Shown here: in pieces, positions 11,253-24,177 of the stretch
How the letters are laid out: every line of letters begins with the position of its first letter
Position numbering within the stretch: the first letter of the stretch is position 1
NCBI GenBank assembly: GCA_027382625.1
Contig: JAJKFJ010022541.1
Span: 1 to 64,000, forward strand
DNA: 64,000 nt
Source of the DNA: Tetmemena sp. SeJ-2015
Taxonomy: Eukaryota; Ciliophora; Spirotrichea; Sporadotrichida; Oxytrichidae
Direction of reading: 5' to 3'
Translations under genes and position numbers: made by a program
Notes under the pieces: model-generated
The model's input: only the letters and a program-made list of their open reading frames with translations
What the model was told of the DNA's origin: nothing
The model's database searches: none

Positions 11253-12185
11253 GCATGCTATTGTAGTTAATATTATTAAATTAATTACTTCAGTCTTTAA
11301 GCACTGGAATCTTACTTATTTATAGAAGTCTAGGATATAGAGTTTCTTATTTCATGCATGATGGATCTAGTTGTTTATTTTTATAAATGGAATGATTAAA
11401 AATTGAGCAATAATAAGACGAGCGATGATTAATTACAATTTTGATTACCCTCCAAATTTTTTCTATTTTTATTAAATGATGGTCAATAATGAACTTGAAA
11501 AGCTTCAATAGAATAGGTTTCAAGCTCTACTGCTCTTCGTAATATGCGTCATATATTATATGAGTAATCCTTCCCTTTAAAAATAATTAATTAGCCAAAA
11601 ATATATTTATTTTGCTTATCATATTCTGTGGTCTTAAAAGCTTTAATGCATTAAACTCAACTTCCGATTGGACCTTTGATTAAATAAAGTTGTGAAGATT
11701 TTAGCTAATATACTTACTAAATTTTCAAAATTTAAGGAAATTTTTAAATGAAGAAGAATAAATATTCTTTTTAAAATTATTTATATATAAGAGTTTAAAT
11801 TATCTTTAAAATTAACTGATTATTTAGAACTATTTTTAAAGGAGAATTTTTATCTGCAAATATTAATTGTAAATATAATATTATATAAATAATTGCTTAT
11901 TCAAAGAATTTTTGCTTGTCTTCAAAATATATTCAGAATTATTATTTTATGACTTGTATTTTTTTATTTTGTAGGCTAAGAATATTAATATTTAATATTA
12001 GCATGAACTAAAAATCGCGAGACATACAATATAGAATTAATAAGATTTTTATTATAGTTAATTAACTAGTGTTTGAACATTAAATTTTTATGAATTAATG
12101 ACTTTTATATGTACAATTGCTCTTTTATTAAAAAGGGCGCTTACTAATATGTAAACTTTTGCTAAGTATCTCATTGGAACTTTAA
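11253..12185. other. AT-rich non-coding spacer
   Basis: No coding frame with recognisable content was seen. The stretch separates the telomeric end of the TBE-like fragment from the 3' end of the ABCG gene. The true stop codon of the ABCG gene probably lies near its right border but could not be fixed. Confidence 0.4.
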
Positions 12186-12189
12186 ACTA

Positions 12190-15100
12190 TAATTAAAAAA
12201 AACTTTCCTGCAAGTGCTTTGAGGAAGAATCCAGAAAGCGCTCTAAGGAAGACTGAGAGAGCTATCATGATTACAATGCATTTGGCAACTCCGAGATCGA
12301 AAGAGAGGAAGTCCAGGATTCTCACATCTCCGGGTGCATATTTTCTTGTGTCAAATTCGTTGTAAACGAAGGCCTCTATTCCGTATAAATAAAAATTAAT
12401 ATAGCTAAGAAATTCATTAAAATCTAAGATTGGATAAACAATAAGACTTAGAGCACGAAGTTACAGTTTAAATCAATCAAACTCCGCTACAGGAAATAAA
12501 AAAAATATGAAGTGAATTTCTTTAGTAATTATCTTAATAGTACTTCATTGCTGCGAGATATGTATATGATAAAACTTAAATCCTCAATAAAATTTTTGGA
12601 GAACTTAAACTGACATGGCTTATAATTTTTAACTGGCCTCTCACACAAAAGTTTGAATGATATCAAATGGGTTTGACAATATTTTAAATCAGAGATTGTT
12701 ATTCAACTTCCACTCGTAAATATATTTAAGTTTACAACTAAAATATATTATTAAATATTTTCTCAGTTATAATATCTAATAGGAGAAATCCACTGAATCC
12801 AACCGATCCACTTAGGGTAGCCTCCTGCGTTTGAGAAAAATCCACTGAATAGCATGAGAGGCATCAAAATGATAGCTGAGAGGGAGAGTGCTGTTTCAGA
12901 GTTCTCAAATAAACTTGAAAGTAGCCATCCAAAAGATGATGCATTATTGTCAATATTTATATCAAATTAGGATACAAAAGTAAAAGAAATATGAGGATTA
13001 AATCTAGTATCTATGCAGTAAGAAAAATTCAATGGAATATAAAAATGAAAATATACGCTGGAACTTTAAATTATATCCTTTGAGTCTTGATTTGAGTTTC
13101 TTTTTATAAAAATATGGAAAAAGTAGGACTTACATCAAACTTGCATCCTCAATGCTGGTATTATAATCGCTCCTTGGAGCCTTTCTCAAGATGAAAAAAA
13201 AAAACTTTAAAAAGAAAATTGTACTTAAGGATTATTTCAGCAATTATAGGATCTTTCTCGGTCACTATTCTGCGGATAAGATTCTAAAACCAAGAACAAA
13301 AATTAATAGTCTTAGTTAGGATTAAACTTTTAAAAATTTTAATTTTAGTGAAAGTTGATGTTCAGGCCAGAAATGAAAAATCAAAGCATAAACCAAGATA
13401 TTAAATATTTTAATATAGTTTTGCTAAAGCATTGCACATTAAAATTACTCAAAAGAAAAGAATAATTCTTGAGAATATAAAATTAATTTAATATTTTTAA
13501 AGAATGTACCTTTAAAAGAAATTAAAAATATTTAATGAACTCGCAATAATTGAAATAATGACGAGAATGATGTAGTAAAGGAAGAATTGCTTTGCTGTGA
13601 TCGCGAATCCAACTCCAAAATACACAATCAGAGTCCATAGCATTTTATATTTATTGGTTAGGCTAGTAAAACTGGGATCTCAAGAATATTTTTGGCTAGG
13701 AAGTAGGGAAGAACATCATACATTGAAATAAAATGCGAAAAAAATATTGTCTAATTATAGACATTTTGTTGGCTTATTCTCTTAAGAAGACTGGTCTTTC
13801 ATCCTAGAATTGAAGTAGATTGCTCATCATGTGAGACGTTAATGCGTTACTGCAAGTAAAGAAGGCAAATGCGCACATACTGAATTGATCAGTAAAAGTA
13901 TTTGTGCTTAAGTCCCAAAATAGAGCTAAACTTAGCAAACCAATGAATGCAGTCTGGCCCATTTTTACTCTGAAGACATCTGGGTCTTTGACATTTTGAA
14001 CTTTGCTTCTGTCTAGCAATAAAAGTTTTAAATAAAGTTTTTAAAATTCCTTGAACTGCTTTACGAAGGAGACTTTGCCATTTTACCTGGAGTGCAAGTC
14101 TAAGGCAGGCACAGTGATAGAATTAGCTTCTTGCTAAACTACCTCATTCAAGTGGGTTTTGTAGGAAGATTCTAAATAAGCCACCTTCTTTTCATCTCTA
14201 GGTCCTTTGGGTAGTTCACAGTTAGCACTTTCATGTAAAAGTCAGTTGGATTGGCAAATCTAGGACAAGGTAGAGATATTTTTTTGAAATATTAGAGAAT
14301 CTAATTTATCTGTAATTTATTTTTTAAAAATTAAAATTAAAACAATGGTAAAACTTGGATAGAAAGATCCATCTTGTTTCTTTGACAAACTTTAGATAGC
14401 ATGAAAATATTAAAATAATTTCCCAAATGTAAAATTAGAAATTTAAATTAATGGATTTTTTATGATTTACAAATGAGTAATTTTAATACTCTGGACTTTT
14501 ATGGGCTTCACCCTGATACATAATATGATATAAATATTGAGAAAATTAGCGATAAATACAATAATTTAAAAGTGAAATATATAACAGAAAATAATTTCCC
14601 CCTTCTGTAAATCGGGGTTTGAACCCTTAATTTGATTAATTTTAACGTTTAATTAATTTAAAGAAAATTAAAATTAGGTATAACGTTTGATCTCTTGCTC
14701 CTTCCTTGCTTATATTTAAAGTATCGGTACTGCTCAACCTTGAGTAGGTTCCTGTCCTGCCCATCAATCTAACTTTACTTTTAAAACCCCAATTAGTGCG
14801 AGAAAATCCCTATTTACCCAAACATTTTTTTTGAAAGTTTTTGGAAGAATGTTTTTTTTGGTACAAAATGCGGGAATTCTGATGTTTTTGTTGGCGACCT
14901 CGCCATTTCGCACCCAATATTTTTCTAAATTTCAGACTTTCTTGGACTAATGAATGGGCCAAACTTTAAATCATTTGGTAGGGCTTACTGTCTAAGCATG
15001 TCGTGCACGAGTCTCCATAACATATCTTGTACACAATGGTCTCCTATGAAGCAGCTTTTTTCTTATGCGCCAACGCATACCTGCTCCAGTAGTCTCCCGA

Positions 15101-18100
15101 AATAGGTTTAAGCGATTTGCATCCCTTGAAAGCAATGCTTGTAGAAAGTCCCATCTCTGCTTTTTCAAGACCTCCTTGAGCTGTTAGCCTTCAAATCCTT
15201 TGTTCTATCTCATCTACTCGCATTCTTGAGCCTGAGCGTCATCCCTATCCATCTCTTTTCTCTTCGCTAATAAGCTTTGCCTTGCTCGGCTGTTTATGGC
15301 TTCTCTTCGAATTCTTCTTTGCGCTTTTGTCTAACCTCTCTCTATCGTCCTCCTCTTCTTGACTAGGTCCCTTCTCCTCACAACCATTGTCCATTACTTC
15401 TGAGCCTTCGAAGACTCGCCGTGAGCCTTCCCTTATTTCGGATGGGTGCCTAGCCCGACAAATCATATTTCACACTGTTCTCTAGATTGCTGAAAATTTT
15501 CTGACCATGGTGCGAAATTTGGCGGGGTTGGATTATGCCTTTCAATTTTCGATAATTCTTGTTCGAAACTTTTACCAATTATATGACACATCACCTTCTT
15601 TCCCTGCCATTCAAGGCCCCTGTTTCGAAGTTCGATATTCTCAGAAAAACCCATTTTAGAGAAGTTCTCAGCACGCCTGATTACTCACCTAATGCAGTCA
15701 CAAGTGTCATGGTCCTGAGGCTATAAACTTCCTGCTACTACATATACTAAACCACATCTTCAAGGAACGCTTTGCCATAGCCCTGGCTCCGAAATCCTAC
15801 CCTCGTTGCCATGTGAAGGATGCAGCAATTTAGATCATTCACCAGCTCCCCAATAAAGAAGGCTGCTGCAAACACTGTCCCCTTAGTCCTGCGCTCCACG
15901 GTTCAGATTTTAGAGCAATGTGCCAGTTTTAAAGTGTCTTAGAAAAAATGCCCTGTACTCTCCTTGATCCTTGAAAAACTCAGCGATTGAATCAGATTTT
16001 TGATTTCCAGAAATTGCTTTTTCCCCAAAAAAAAAAGGAAAAAAAATTTAAAAAATTTTAAGTACCTAATATGAACTCATTAAGTGCTAAAGAAATGTGA
16101 GGGATCCAAGTTGCATTTTGGAAACCGAGACTCTGACAAGGAGGAGCTAAATTGCTTGTATTGCTCTAACACTTTGATAAGGTAGTTTTCCATTTCAGAT
16201 TAGTAACAACAAACCCCAATTCTTATTTAATTGGCTGTTATATATTTCATTTTTAAATTATTGATCAACTCTCTGATTTTCTCAATAATGTGACCATCAC
16301 ACATCAAGATCAGTCTATCGAAGCAAGCGTAGGCATCAGAGCCTGGTTGATGAATAGTTGCAATCACTGTTTTACCTTTCTGTGCCTATCTTTAAAGGAG
16401 CTTGACTATTTAAAGTGCCTTAAATGAGTCGAGTCAAAAATAAATTCCTGAGGTAGGTTCATCTAGAAGTATTAAAGAAGGATCGGCAATTAGTTCAACT
16501 CCTATTGAAACTCTTTTCCTTTCTCCTCCAGAGAGAGTTTTCATTCTCTAGCTTCCAATAAGAGTGTCAGCTCTGTTCAGTAGACCTAACTCCTTTAGCA
16601 GATCTTCAACTCTCTAATCTTGCAGCTCTTCAGACACATTAAAAAATTTATTTGCTAGCTTAAGCCTTGCTGCGAATCTAAGAGCTTATCGAGGAGTGTA
16701 ATATTGTAGTAGTAGTAGTAGTATTGAATTTGATAAATCTTTTTTCTTAGAAGAGTGTCCACTGACAGTTGGAGAGAAGAAGCTGGGTTTCCTGATGTAG
16801 TTGGCAAGTTTCGTGGAAGTTTGAAATGCGTGTTTCTATTCTATGTATGATTCAATTGGAAATGGTTACATAGGATAGTAATTTCGGCTTCTTAACTAGA
16901 CTGTAATAAGTGCTGGTTTTGAAATTGATTATTATATTTATTCCTCAAATTTTACTTTACTTTTACTTTACTTTACTTTACTTTACTTCAATTGGAAATG
17001 GAATTAATTAAAAGTATGCCTTAATTAAATAGGGTTTGATTAGTTTGGCAACAAATAGACCTGGAATATTGGAATACTGGAATACTGGAATATTCCATCA
17101 AAGATCAGGACTGCCAGAGGGGTGTCGGGAGGCGATTAGTGCGAGGGTGCTTCATTATTAGGGCGTAAAAATATTCCAATAGTTTAACTATCTCAGCGAG
17201 TGAAGTGAGATTTATTATTAGGCTGCTAATACTTAAAACCTATAAAACATAACAATCATAACCTATCCTGCTTGGTCCATTTGATCTTGTCGTTTTCAGT
17301 CATTTGAAGTTTCTCGTCGATGTAGGTTAAGTCTAGGTGCTATTATCTTTGATATCCTCTTAATCTTTTCTGAGTGCAGGCCGAGTCCCTCCCTCTTAGT
17401 TCAAACTCTCCTCAAATTGCATGGGTAGTTTTTTGTAGGCATCTGGCAAGCCTTGACTCTACAGTTCTCATCTCACCGCATCTCACGAATTTGACCCTGG
17501 TCCATCAAGGGGCCTCTCTCGAGCTCATTCAGTTTAGTTTCTAGTTGCTGCGGCCAAATGAGCTCTATTTGAGTAGAATGGCCATGAAGAGCGATCCACC
17601 CCTTGCAGTCTGATAGATTGGGCCCATGCTATCTCTGGAAGCGCGTGTGATCATTGACTCCTGCAAAGCAGTAGCTTGCTCGCTAGGGAGAGCAACTTTG
17701 AGAGACAAGGAAGAAGCCTTCTTCTTATATTAGGACTCAGGATCTCTCTTCTTAGAGCTGGAGCCGTTCATAGCAGTAGGATCGGCGAGAGAGAATGCCG
17801 TGACTCTTTATTAATGCCATTAATATTTAATAACTTAAACTAAGTATTCACACCTTAATAAATAAAACTCACTTCACTCGCTGAGAAAGTTGGACTATTG
17901 GAATATTTTTACGCCCTAATAATGAAGCACCCTCGCACTAATCGCTTCCCGACACCCTCTGGCAGTCCTGATCTTTGATGGAATATTCCAGTATTCCAGT
18001 ATTCCAATATTCCAGGTCTATTTGTTGCCAAACTAATCAAACCCTATTTAATTAAGGCGTACTTTTAATTAATTCCTTTTCCAATTGAATCATACATAGA

Positions 18101-18685
18101 ATAGAAACACGCATTTCATACTTCCACGAAACCTGCGAACTACATCACGAAACCCAGCTTCTTCTCTCCAACTGTCAGTGGACACTCTTCTAAGAAAAAA
18201 GATTTTTGCAAATTCAATGCTGCTACTATTACAATACTAGAAGAGTATGTCATCTTGCATGACATAGCCAGCGATATTTCCAAAAACCGAAGAACTTATA
18301 ACTTTATAATTTCATTACTTAAGGGAGTTGTGTCATTGATCATTACTTTTCCCTCAAGGGATCTACCATTTCCTGATGAAGCTCTATCACTGAGGATATT
18401 GAGTAGAGAAGTCTTGCCTGCTCCTGAAGAACCCATGATATAGCAAGTCTAGCCAGGCATGGCATAGCCTGACACTCCCTTAATGATTTATTGCTTAACA
18501 AATTTCTGGCCTTGTTCTTTAGCGTCCTTTGGATTAAGTTTAACTGTGACTTCAAACTTTATGTCTTCAAATGTGAGCTTTACTGGGTCTTTACATTTAC
18601 CAATCATCTCTTTAGTTCTTTAGAAAATGTTTTGCTTCATTTGGTTAGAAGGCGCGCCAACCTCTAAATCTAAAACATTTTACAT
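12190..18685 (-). CDS. ABCG-family half-transporter, germline gene in several segments
   Basis: An ATP-driven membrane exporter of the White/ABCG type. Reading the minus strand from ATG (18683-18685), the first segment has an N-terminal stretch, then [12 protein letters not shown] (Walker A) and MQDDILFQ (Q-loop). After a 1.5 kb IES come [30 protein letters not shown] (signature), [12 protein letters not shown] (Walker B) and TIHQPGS (H-loop), down to about 16,300. Membrane-domain segments lie at about 14,060-14,290 ([12 protein letters not shown]), 13,670-14,020 ([13 protein letters not shown] helices), 13,540-13,660, 12,780-12,960 ([18 protein letters not shown]) and 12,190-12,390 ([11 protein letters not shown]). 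All family landmarks are present in linear order, so the gene is probably unscrambled. The 3' end is approximate. The substrate cannot be inferred. Confidence 0.88.
14690..16193 (-). CDS. GNAT-like acetyltransferase gene lying between ABCG segments
   Basis: From a possible ATG at 16191-16193 the minus strand reads [14 protein letters not shown], then after a gap [18 protein letters not shown]-like core follows, with [16 protein letters not shown], then [20 protein letters not shown] (acetyl-CoA-binding R/Q-x-x-G-x-G/A type loop) and, in another frame, [11 protein letters not shown], the usual C-terminal A..F..K.GF strand. An ORF at 15463-15654 carries the last part. A following Glu/Lys-rich frame (15,245-15,466 and onward to about 14,990) may be its tail. 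Frame changes imply IESs or decay. It occupies the space between the ABCG H-loop segment and its first membrane segment, on the same strand. Specific substrate unknown. Confidence 0.55.
16700..18236. mobile_element. 1.53 kb IES with long terminal inverted repeats, pointer TATT
   Basis: Removing 16704-18236, with AATA at both edges (16700-16703 and 18233-18236; TATT on the gene strand), joins MQDDILFQ to YYTPRQALRF in frame, exactly as expected for an ABCG Q-loop. The ends are inverted repeats: left starts TTGTAGTAGTAG, right ends CTACTATTACAATA. Both arms run about 500 bp (16,704-17,220 against 17,870-18,236) and include repeated GGAATACTGGAATA-type motifs. The central 650 bp has no recognisable ORF. 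This looks like a non-autonomous transposon that behaves as an IES. Confidence 0.88.
16948..16988. repeat. Short CTTTA-type tandem repeat
   Basis: About seven units of TTTAC/CTTTA follow one another inside the left arm of the inverted-repeat IES. The matching right arm lacks them, so the tract expanded after the element formed. Confidence 0.75.
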
Positions 18686-20128
18686 CACTTTACATTATGG
18701 AGGGTGGAGGAAAAATTAATGCTTATTATATACAAGCTTTAAAAAGATAGTTAATTATAGCTTTTTTGCCTTCCTCGCTTCTTTTTTCAGGGTTCTATAC
18801 GAGTTTGCGATTTGATTAGTATCCAACAATTCTTTCTTGCTGTTTAGGACTTCCAGGAAGTGAGCCCTCAATCTGTTAAAATTCTTAGCTGTTTCCCATT
18901 TCATAGTCTTGCTGTGTGGGATGAATAATTACAACTTTAATAAATTATTTAAGAACATTTATTTGGTATGAATCCTTGATTTTTCGCTCATGCGTTTATG
19001 TAAGTTAGTTTATCTTTATAAGGTTAGGGTAAGGAGAGTGTGGTTTAATCGATTATAAAAGTCATTGCATAGAATTTAATTTATAGCAGAGTGAAATGAC
19101 GTGGCCAAACAATGACGCTAATTCAATTTAAATTTAGTCTATTCTTAAAATTATCAATTATTTCTGATTCAATGCACTTCTTAAATCAAATTTAATACAG
19201 CAAAATATATAAATGTAATATATTTCCCATAAAATATCCTGATTATAACTTTAGCAAGCCAAATGTATTAAAAGGTAATATTTTTCAAAATAAGTTTTAC
19301 TTAAAATAAAGAAAAGAGCAACTAGAGATATATACATTATTTTTATTCAAAATAAAATATTAAATTGATTCTTTAATAAAAAGCAAGTTTACTTAGATAT
19401 TTTTATACTTTTAAGCTTCTATTTTTAAGATTTGTGGCTTAAATTATTAAAATGAGAGACTATTTATGAAATAAAAAAAATATACTTTATTAAATATTAT
19501 CATTTTATAGAGGATACTTAAGATTTGATTAGCAAAATTTATAATTTAAGCAAAGTGAAGAAATTTAATTATTGGAGGATTTTTTTAAAATGTAAATTTT
19601 ATTAGCAGGATAATTAATTTCATTTTACTAATTAACAACAATTTTTAATTTTCATTGATAAATCCTTTTTTTAAATTTTTCCAATATAAAAATTCAAATG
19701 CATATCCAAAAGCTCTTTTTTACTTAGATTGAAAAGTATCGACAAGATTAATGATTTCATATTTCTAATTAACTTCTAGTAATTCCAGTTAATTTAAAAT
19801 TATAAAGTCAAACATTATTTATGGGAATATTTAATAAGATATTCAAATCAAAACAAGTATTCTTTCTTCCTCCACTTTATGTATAAATTAACTTATTGCT
19901 TTATCTCTGAATAGTTTTTAAAAGCAGAACTAAAATGCAATTTTTATATCTGTGATGCGACTTTATCATCTAAAAATAAATTATTTTAAAAAATTATATT
20001 TTAGTGATAAGCTTGAAGAAGTAAATAAAATATCTGTATGAGTAAATATAGCTTTGAAGTAAGAAAATAATTGATCTTGAGATTAGTTAATTTTACTTTT
20101 GCTTTTAATTTCTACAATATTTAACTAA
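18686..20128. other. Intergenic spacer between divergent ABCG and LRR-like genes
   Basis: Very AT-rich DNA lies between two divergent start codons. It is conserved in the paralogous segment at 2,917-4,273. It should contain both promoters and any ends of the somatic chromosomes, but no motif could be assigned. Confidence 0.5.
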
Positions 20129-23100
20129 ATGGAAAGCTTATCTCAAATGTGCTCTAATGAGAGAGTAAATTTTATGAACTACAAATACCCCTTCTTCATG
20201 GCTCTCTCCTTTCGCTTCACCCGCTTTGAAGCTAAACTCTTACTGTCTAAACTTATTTTTAAATTAAGAAAAATTTATCTTCCTAAATAGAAAAGGCAAC
20301 AAGTATTCCAAAGACCCTTTCCTGGATCTACTAGAAGATAGTGTTCACACTCTTAAATTATAGAATCCATATCAGATCCCTGCATTGGCTTCAATAATCA
20401 AAAGAGTTTAATTAAACGACAACATCAGGCTGGTCATAGACCTAAGCCAAGAAATCAAGGATGAGGAACTGAAGAGAATATTTTTAGAGGCATTAAGAAA
20501 TAACAATCACATCAGATAATAATGCTTTTTATTAAATTGATTAACTATTCATTAATTATGATAACTTAGGATACTCAGCTTCAATTTTTGGAAATATATT
20601 TTATGTCTTCAACTCTTACTATCAATAGGTTTATTTTTAAAGTTAATATTTGGATCTTAATTATTTATGTATACAGAGGAATTACTGAAGAAATGTTTGC
20701 ATTATTAAAGTAGGGAGAGATTAAGATTTAAGAATTCAAGCTGAGGGTGAACGCCATATATTATGATGCTCACGAAAATGCCTTGGTAGAAGATTTAGTA
20801 TCTGCCGATCTATTTGGAATTCAAAAAGTTACTACTTCTTCTTCTTATTTTGTTACATTAGAGGGTGGGTTTAAATTTTTTTTGTGTTATTAAATTTGTT
20901 TAGAGGGAAAGATTGGATATTTTTATAAATTTGGATACTCCACATCGCTTGAGGATTTAAATAAGATGTAAATTTTATTTGCTGAAAGCATTTAAGAACT
21001 CAACTTAAACTACTCAAATAACTCTAAAGAGATTTAATTGGATTCCATAATTACCAAACCAGTAGAATTTAAAGCAATATTTTGATAAAATCACATCAGA
21101 TTTACCACAAAATCAACAAGAACATAAAAAGATCTTTAAGATCAAAGATATTTCAATAAAAAATGTTTCTTATTTATCCATAATAGATGGTGTTTACATG
21201 GAGAGCTACGATTTCATTTTATTTGTCCTATCTTATATACAAATTACAAATATTTATTTATCTTCTTTCTTCTGAGTGCTCTTTCTTATCCTATCTCGAA
21301 GTAAAGGAATTAAACCACAGAAAATTAATAGATTTTAAATGAATTTTGATAATTTATTTATTTTTATAGATCCCTTCTACTTTGGAGAGATTAAATATAC
21401 AGTAATTTATGGGTGGAGGCCTTTCCTCGACAGTAAAATTTTATAATGAATAAAGGTAATAAAAAAATACATTTATAGGATAATTTTTGCTCCTAAATCC
21501 GATTTTTACACTTATAGAGGCCTGTTCAAACAACTAAGGCTTCAAATTTTAATCCTAATTCATTCACTTAGAGGTCAGCTGCACCTAAATTAAATCTTTA
21601 TTTTAAACTATTTTTCCGCTATTGTAAAATGAAATTAAAGTCCAATTTTTAAATAGTGCAGCATTTTATATATATATACCATGTTTCGGCTATAAGTGAA
21701 AAAAGTTTAGTTGATAAATTATAGCATTGGTCCCTTAAACATGAATTAAATTTTTGTTATATATAAATTTTGCACTATTTAAAAATTGGACTTTAATTTC
21801 ATTTTACAATAGCGGAAAAATAGTTTAAAATAAAGATTTAATTTAGGTGCAGCTGACCTCTAAGTGAATGAATTAGGATTAAAATTTGAATCCTTAGATG
21901 TTTGAACAGGCCTCTATAAGTGGAAGAATCGGATTTAGGAGCTAAAATTATCATATAAACGTATTTTTTTCTTACCTTTATTCATTTTAAAATTTTACTG
22001 TTGAGGATAGGCCTCCCCCCAATTTTTTAATAACCCTTAATAAATTATCGATAGTTTCATTATCATATATAAATATATATTTATATATTAAAACAGTAGT
22101 TAATGGTATCTCTGTGGGTTAAAAAATATCGCGAATAACAAAACTTATACATATCCATTTAGAAGGGTTTTCTATGGTTACTGGAACTTTTTAAGAGGTG
22201 ATGAGAGTTTTGAGATAGTCTCCAACAAAATAAAATTGAAAATGTTTTTTTTTAAATTCTTTTTATTAGCAACAAAAATGTTTAAACTGAAAGACATAGG
22301 CGTCTTCCTTAAGAATCGGATCTCATTTAGATTGTATGAGGATGCTTACTAAGAGAGCGAACGCCTAGAAGAACTTTCATAGACTCTATAGTAAAACTAT
22401 TCTTTAACATATTTGGAACTCACAAGAGTCAAATTTGATAAAGTTGAGTTGCTAGAACATTTTTTAGCTCCCTTAGCGCATAGTGAATCTAATAACTTGG
22501 AGTACCTTAAGCTGTATATATTATATGATGCTGAAAGAACTTACTTAATTATTTTCACTTAAAATGGAGTAACCTGTTTGGAAAATATGCCTTAATATAA
22601 AATTAAAACCGAAAAGTGTAAAAATTAAATTTATTACTGATTTTAAATATAATTGGTTAAAATAATTTATTTTCTAACTACAATCGTAAACATTATCTGA
22701 CATTTAAAATGCTAATTTTATGAGAAGAAAAACTTTTAATTTTTATAGATTTTGTGATGCTTCAAATTCTAGTCAAATTAAATATAATTTTTAAATTCCT
22801 TCTTTATAAGATGAGCATCAAAATAGTAATTGAAATATTCACTTAATTAATATAAGCGAGATTTATTTAAATTTATGCTTTTTATACATATAATATTTAC
22901 TTAAATTTCTATCTAGACTAAATGGCTTCTCTTAAAACTCAAAAAAATTAAAATATCTAAAGCTGATAGATTAAAAGGCGGATGGCTAGTCCCTTAACCA
23001 TTTGGATTAATGCTAATTTTTATTAAAATTATTTTGCGAGAAACTGATGTTCCACTAAAACCTGAAGCAGATCAAAACTCGAACGATATTCTTTTTAGTT

Positions 23101-23547
23101 TTTAACTCTAGAATACTTGAAGCTTTTGACAGTCCCTTGCTGTAATCTCTCCTAGAGTGAAATCATTCTATTTATAATCTTTCACTACACACTTCATATA
23201 TTATAATGCTAAATACTTTTGTTTATTTAACTTCTAAGCATGAAAGAACTAAGTTTTGAGGGAAGTTTAAAGCAGCTGATTGTTCATGCGAGCACTAAAA
23301 AGGAATATTTTAGTTTAACATGAGAGACTCATTGGTTAATTAATTTATTAATTAATTTATTAATTTAAGTTGCTTGAATGCGATGATTTGTGGAAGTTTG
23401 CAAAGAGTGGAAATAATTCACGATGAAGGGTTGCCAAAGGACTGCTCAAAGTATCTAAAGTAACTCAAGCAAATTCAAAATATTAGAGTAGTCAATATCA
23501 GATATAACAAAGTAGAGAAGAAATTCAAGAAAAAGAGGGCAAAATGA
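20129..23547 (+). CDS. Leucine-rich-repeat-like protein gene, germline form
   Basis: From ATG at 20129 the first segment reads MESLSQMCSNERVNFMNYKY. A second segment in another frame (from about 20,301) reads DPFLDLLEDSVHTLKLQNPY then IRLVIDLSQEIKDEELKRIF. Further segments include ITEEMFALLKQGEIKIQEF (about 20,680), FKDIGVFLKN-like and TYLELTRVKFDKVELLEHFL (about 22,270-22,480), and the end IIHDEGLPKDCSKYLKQLKQ..., stopping at TGA 23545-23547. Spaced Leu/Ile patterns resemble degenerate leucine-rich repeats as in ciliate LRR proteins, so the family call is tentative. At least three frame changes imply IESs. One non-coding gap holds a 610 bp foldback element. Divergent from the ABCG gene; function unknown. 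Confidence 0.6.
21411..22020. mobile_element. 610 bp foldback element absent from the paralogous copy
   Basis: The element starts GGGTGGAGGCC and ends GGCCTCCCCCC, and its two arms (about 21,411-21,690 against 21,740-22,020) are near-perfect reverse complements. The flanks share an AATTT direct repeat. The paralogous site near 6,357-6,370 reads CAGTAATTTTTAATAATCC without an insertion. No ORF is present. It resembles the 827 bp foldback element of the other copy in structure, but its terminal sequence is unrelated. Confidence 0.85.
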
Positions 23548-24170
23548 GAAGGCTTAAAAGGTTGTTATTTATAGATTTCATAAATATATATATAATTCAA
23601 CCTAATTACTAAATTAATTTTTTAAAATTTGAAGTTCACTTGCCCTATTTAAGAGATATTTTATAATTAAATGTTCTGCATCATAACTTATATTTGATAG
23701 TTCTCCTTAATCCAAAAATTGAAGAAAGTCACACCATAGAACAAATTAACTTAAAAAGGAAGGATCAAGATGGAAGGATACTTTTATAATTTTTACTTGA
23801 TATGGATTATAAAAAGTGAATGAAAAGGATATTTGCTATTAGATTTTGATTAAACTAGCAAGGAATCATGAAAATTTGAACTCAATAAAGGTAATAAATT
23901 AATTAATTAAGCCCGCGAGTGATGACAAATAATCCCGTACATAAGTTGACATGAAAAGCGACATAAGTTAACTAATAAGCCTTAGATTGAGAAATCCAAA
24001 TCCTCATGCCGAGTCGTGAATCTACATGACATATCAGGAGATCAATCAAGTTAATGGCATTAGCTAATCTACGATATTTGAGGTCTGCCGAGTTAATGAG
24101 AGCTGATATGTCAAGTCTTGGAAAAAAGTCCATCCTGTCCCCATTCTCACATTTGAGCATCTGTGCTACC
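23548..24170. other. Spacer left of TBE-like element B
   Basis: AT-rich DNA runs up to about 23,930, and then base composition becomes richer at the start of the transposon-derived region. Similarity to the other paralogous segment fades near 23,900. No C4A4 terminal repeat is visible here, so the left end of element B is missing or unrecognisable. Confidence 0.4.
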
Positions 24171-24177
24171 TATTGAA

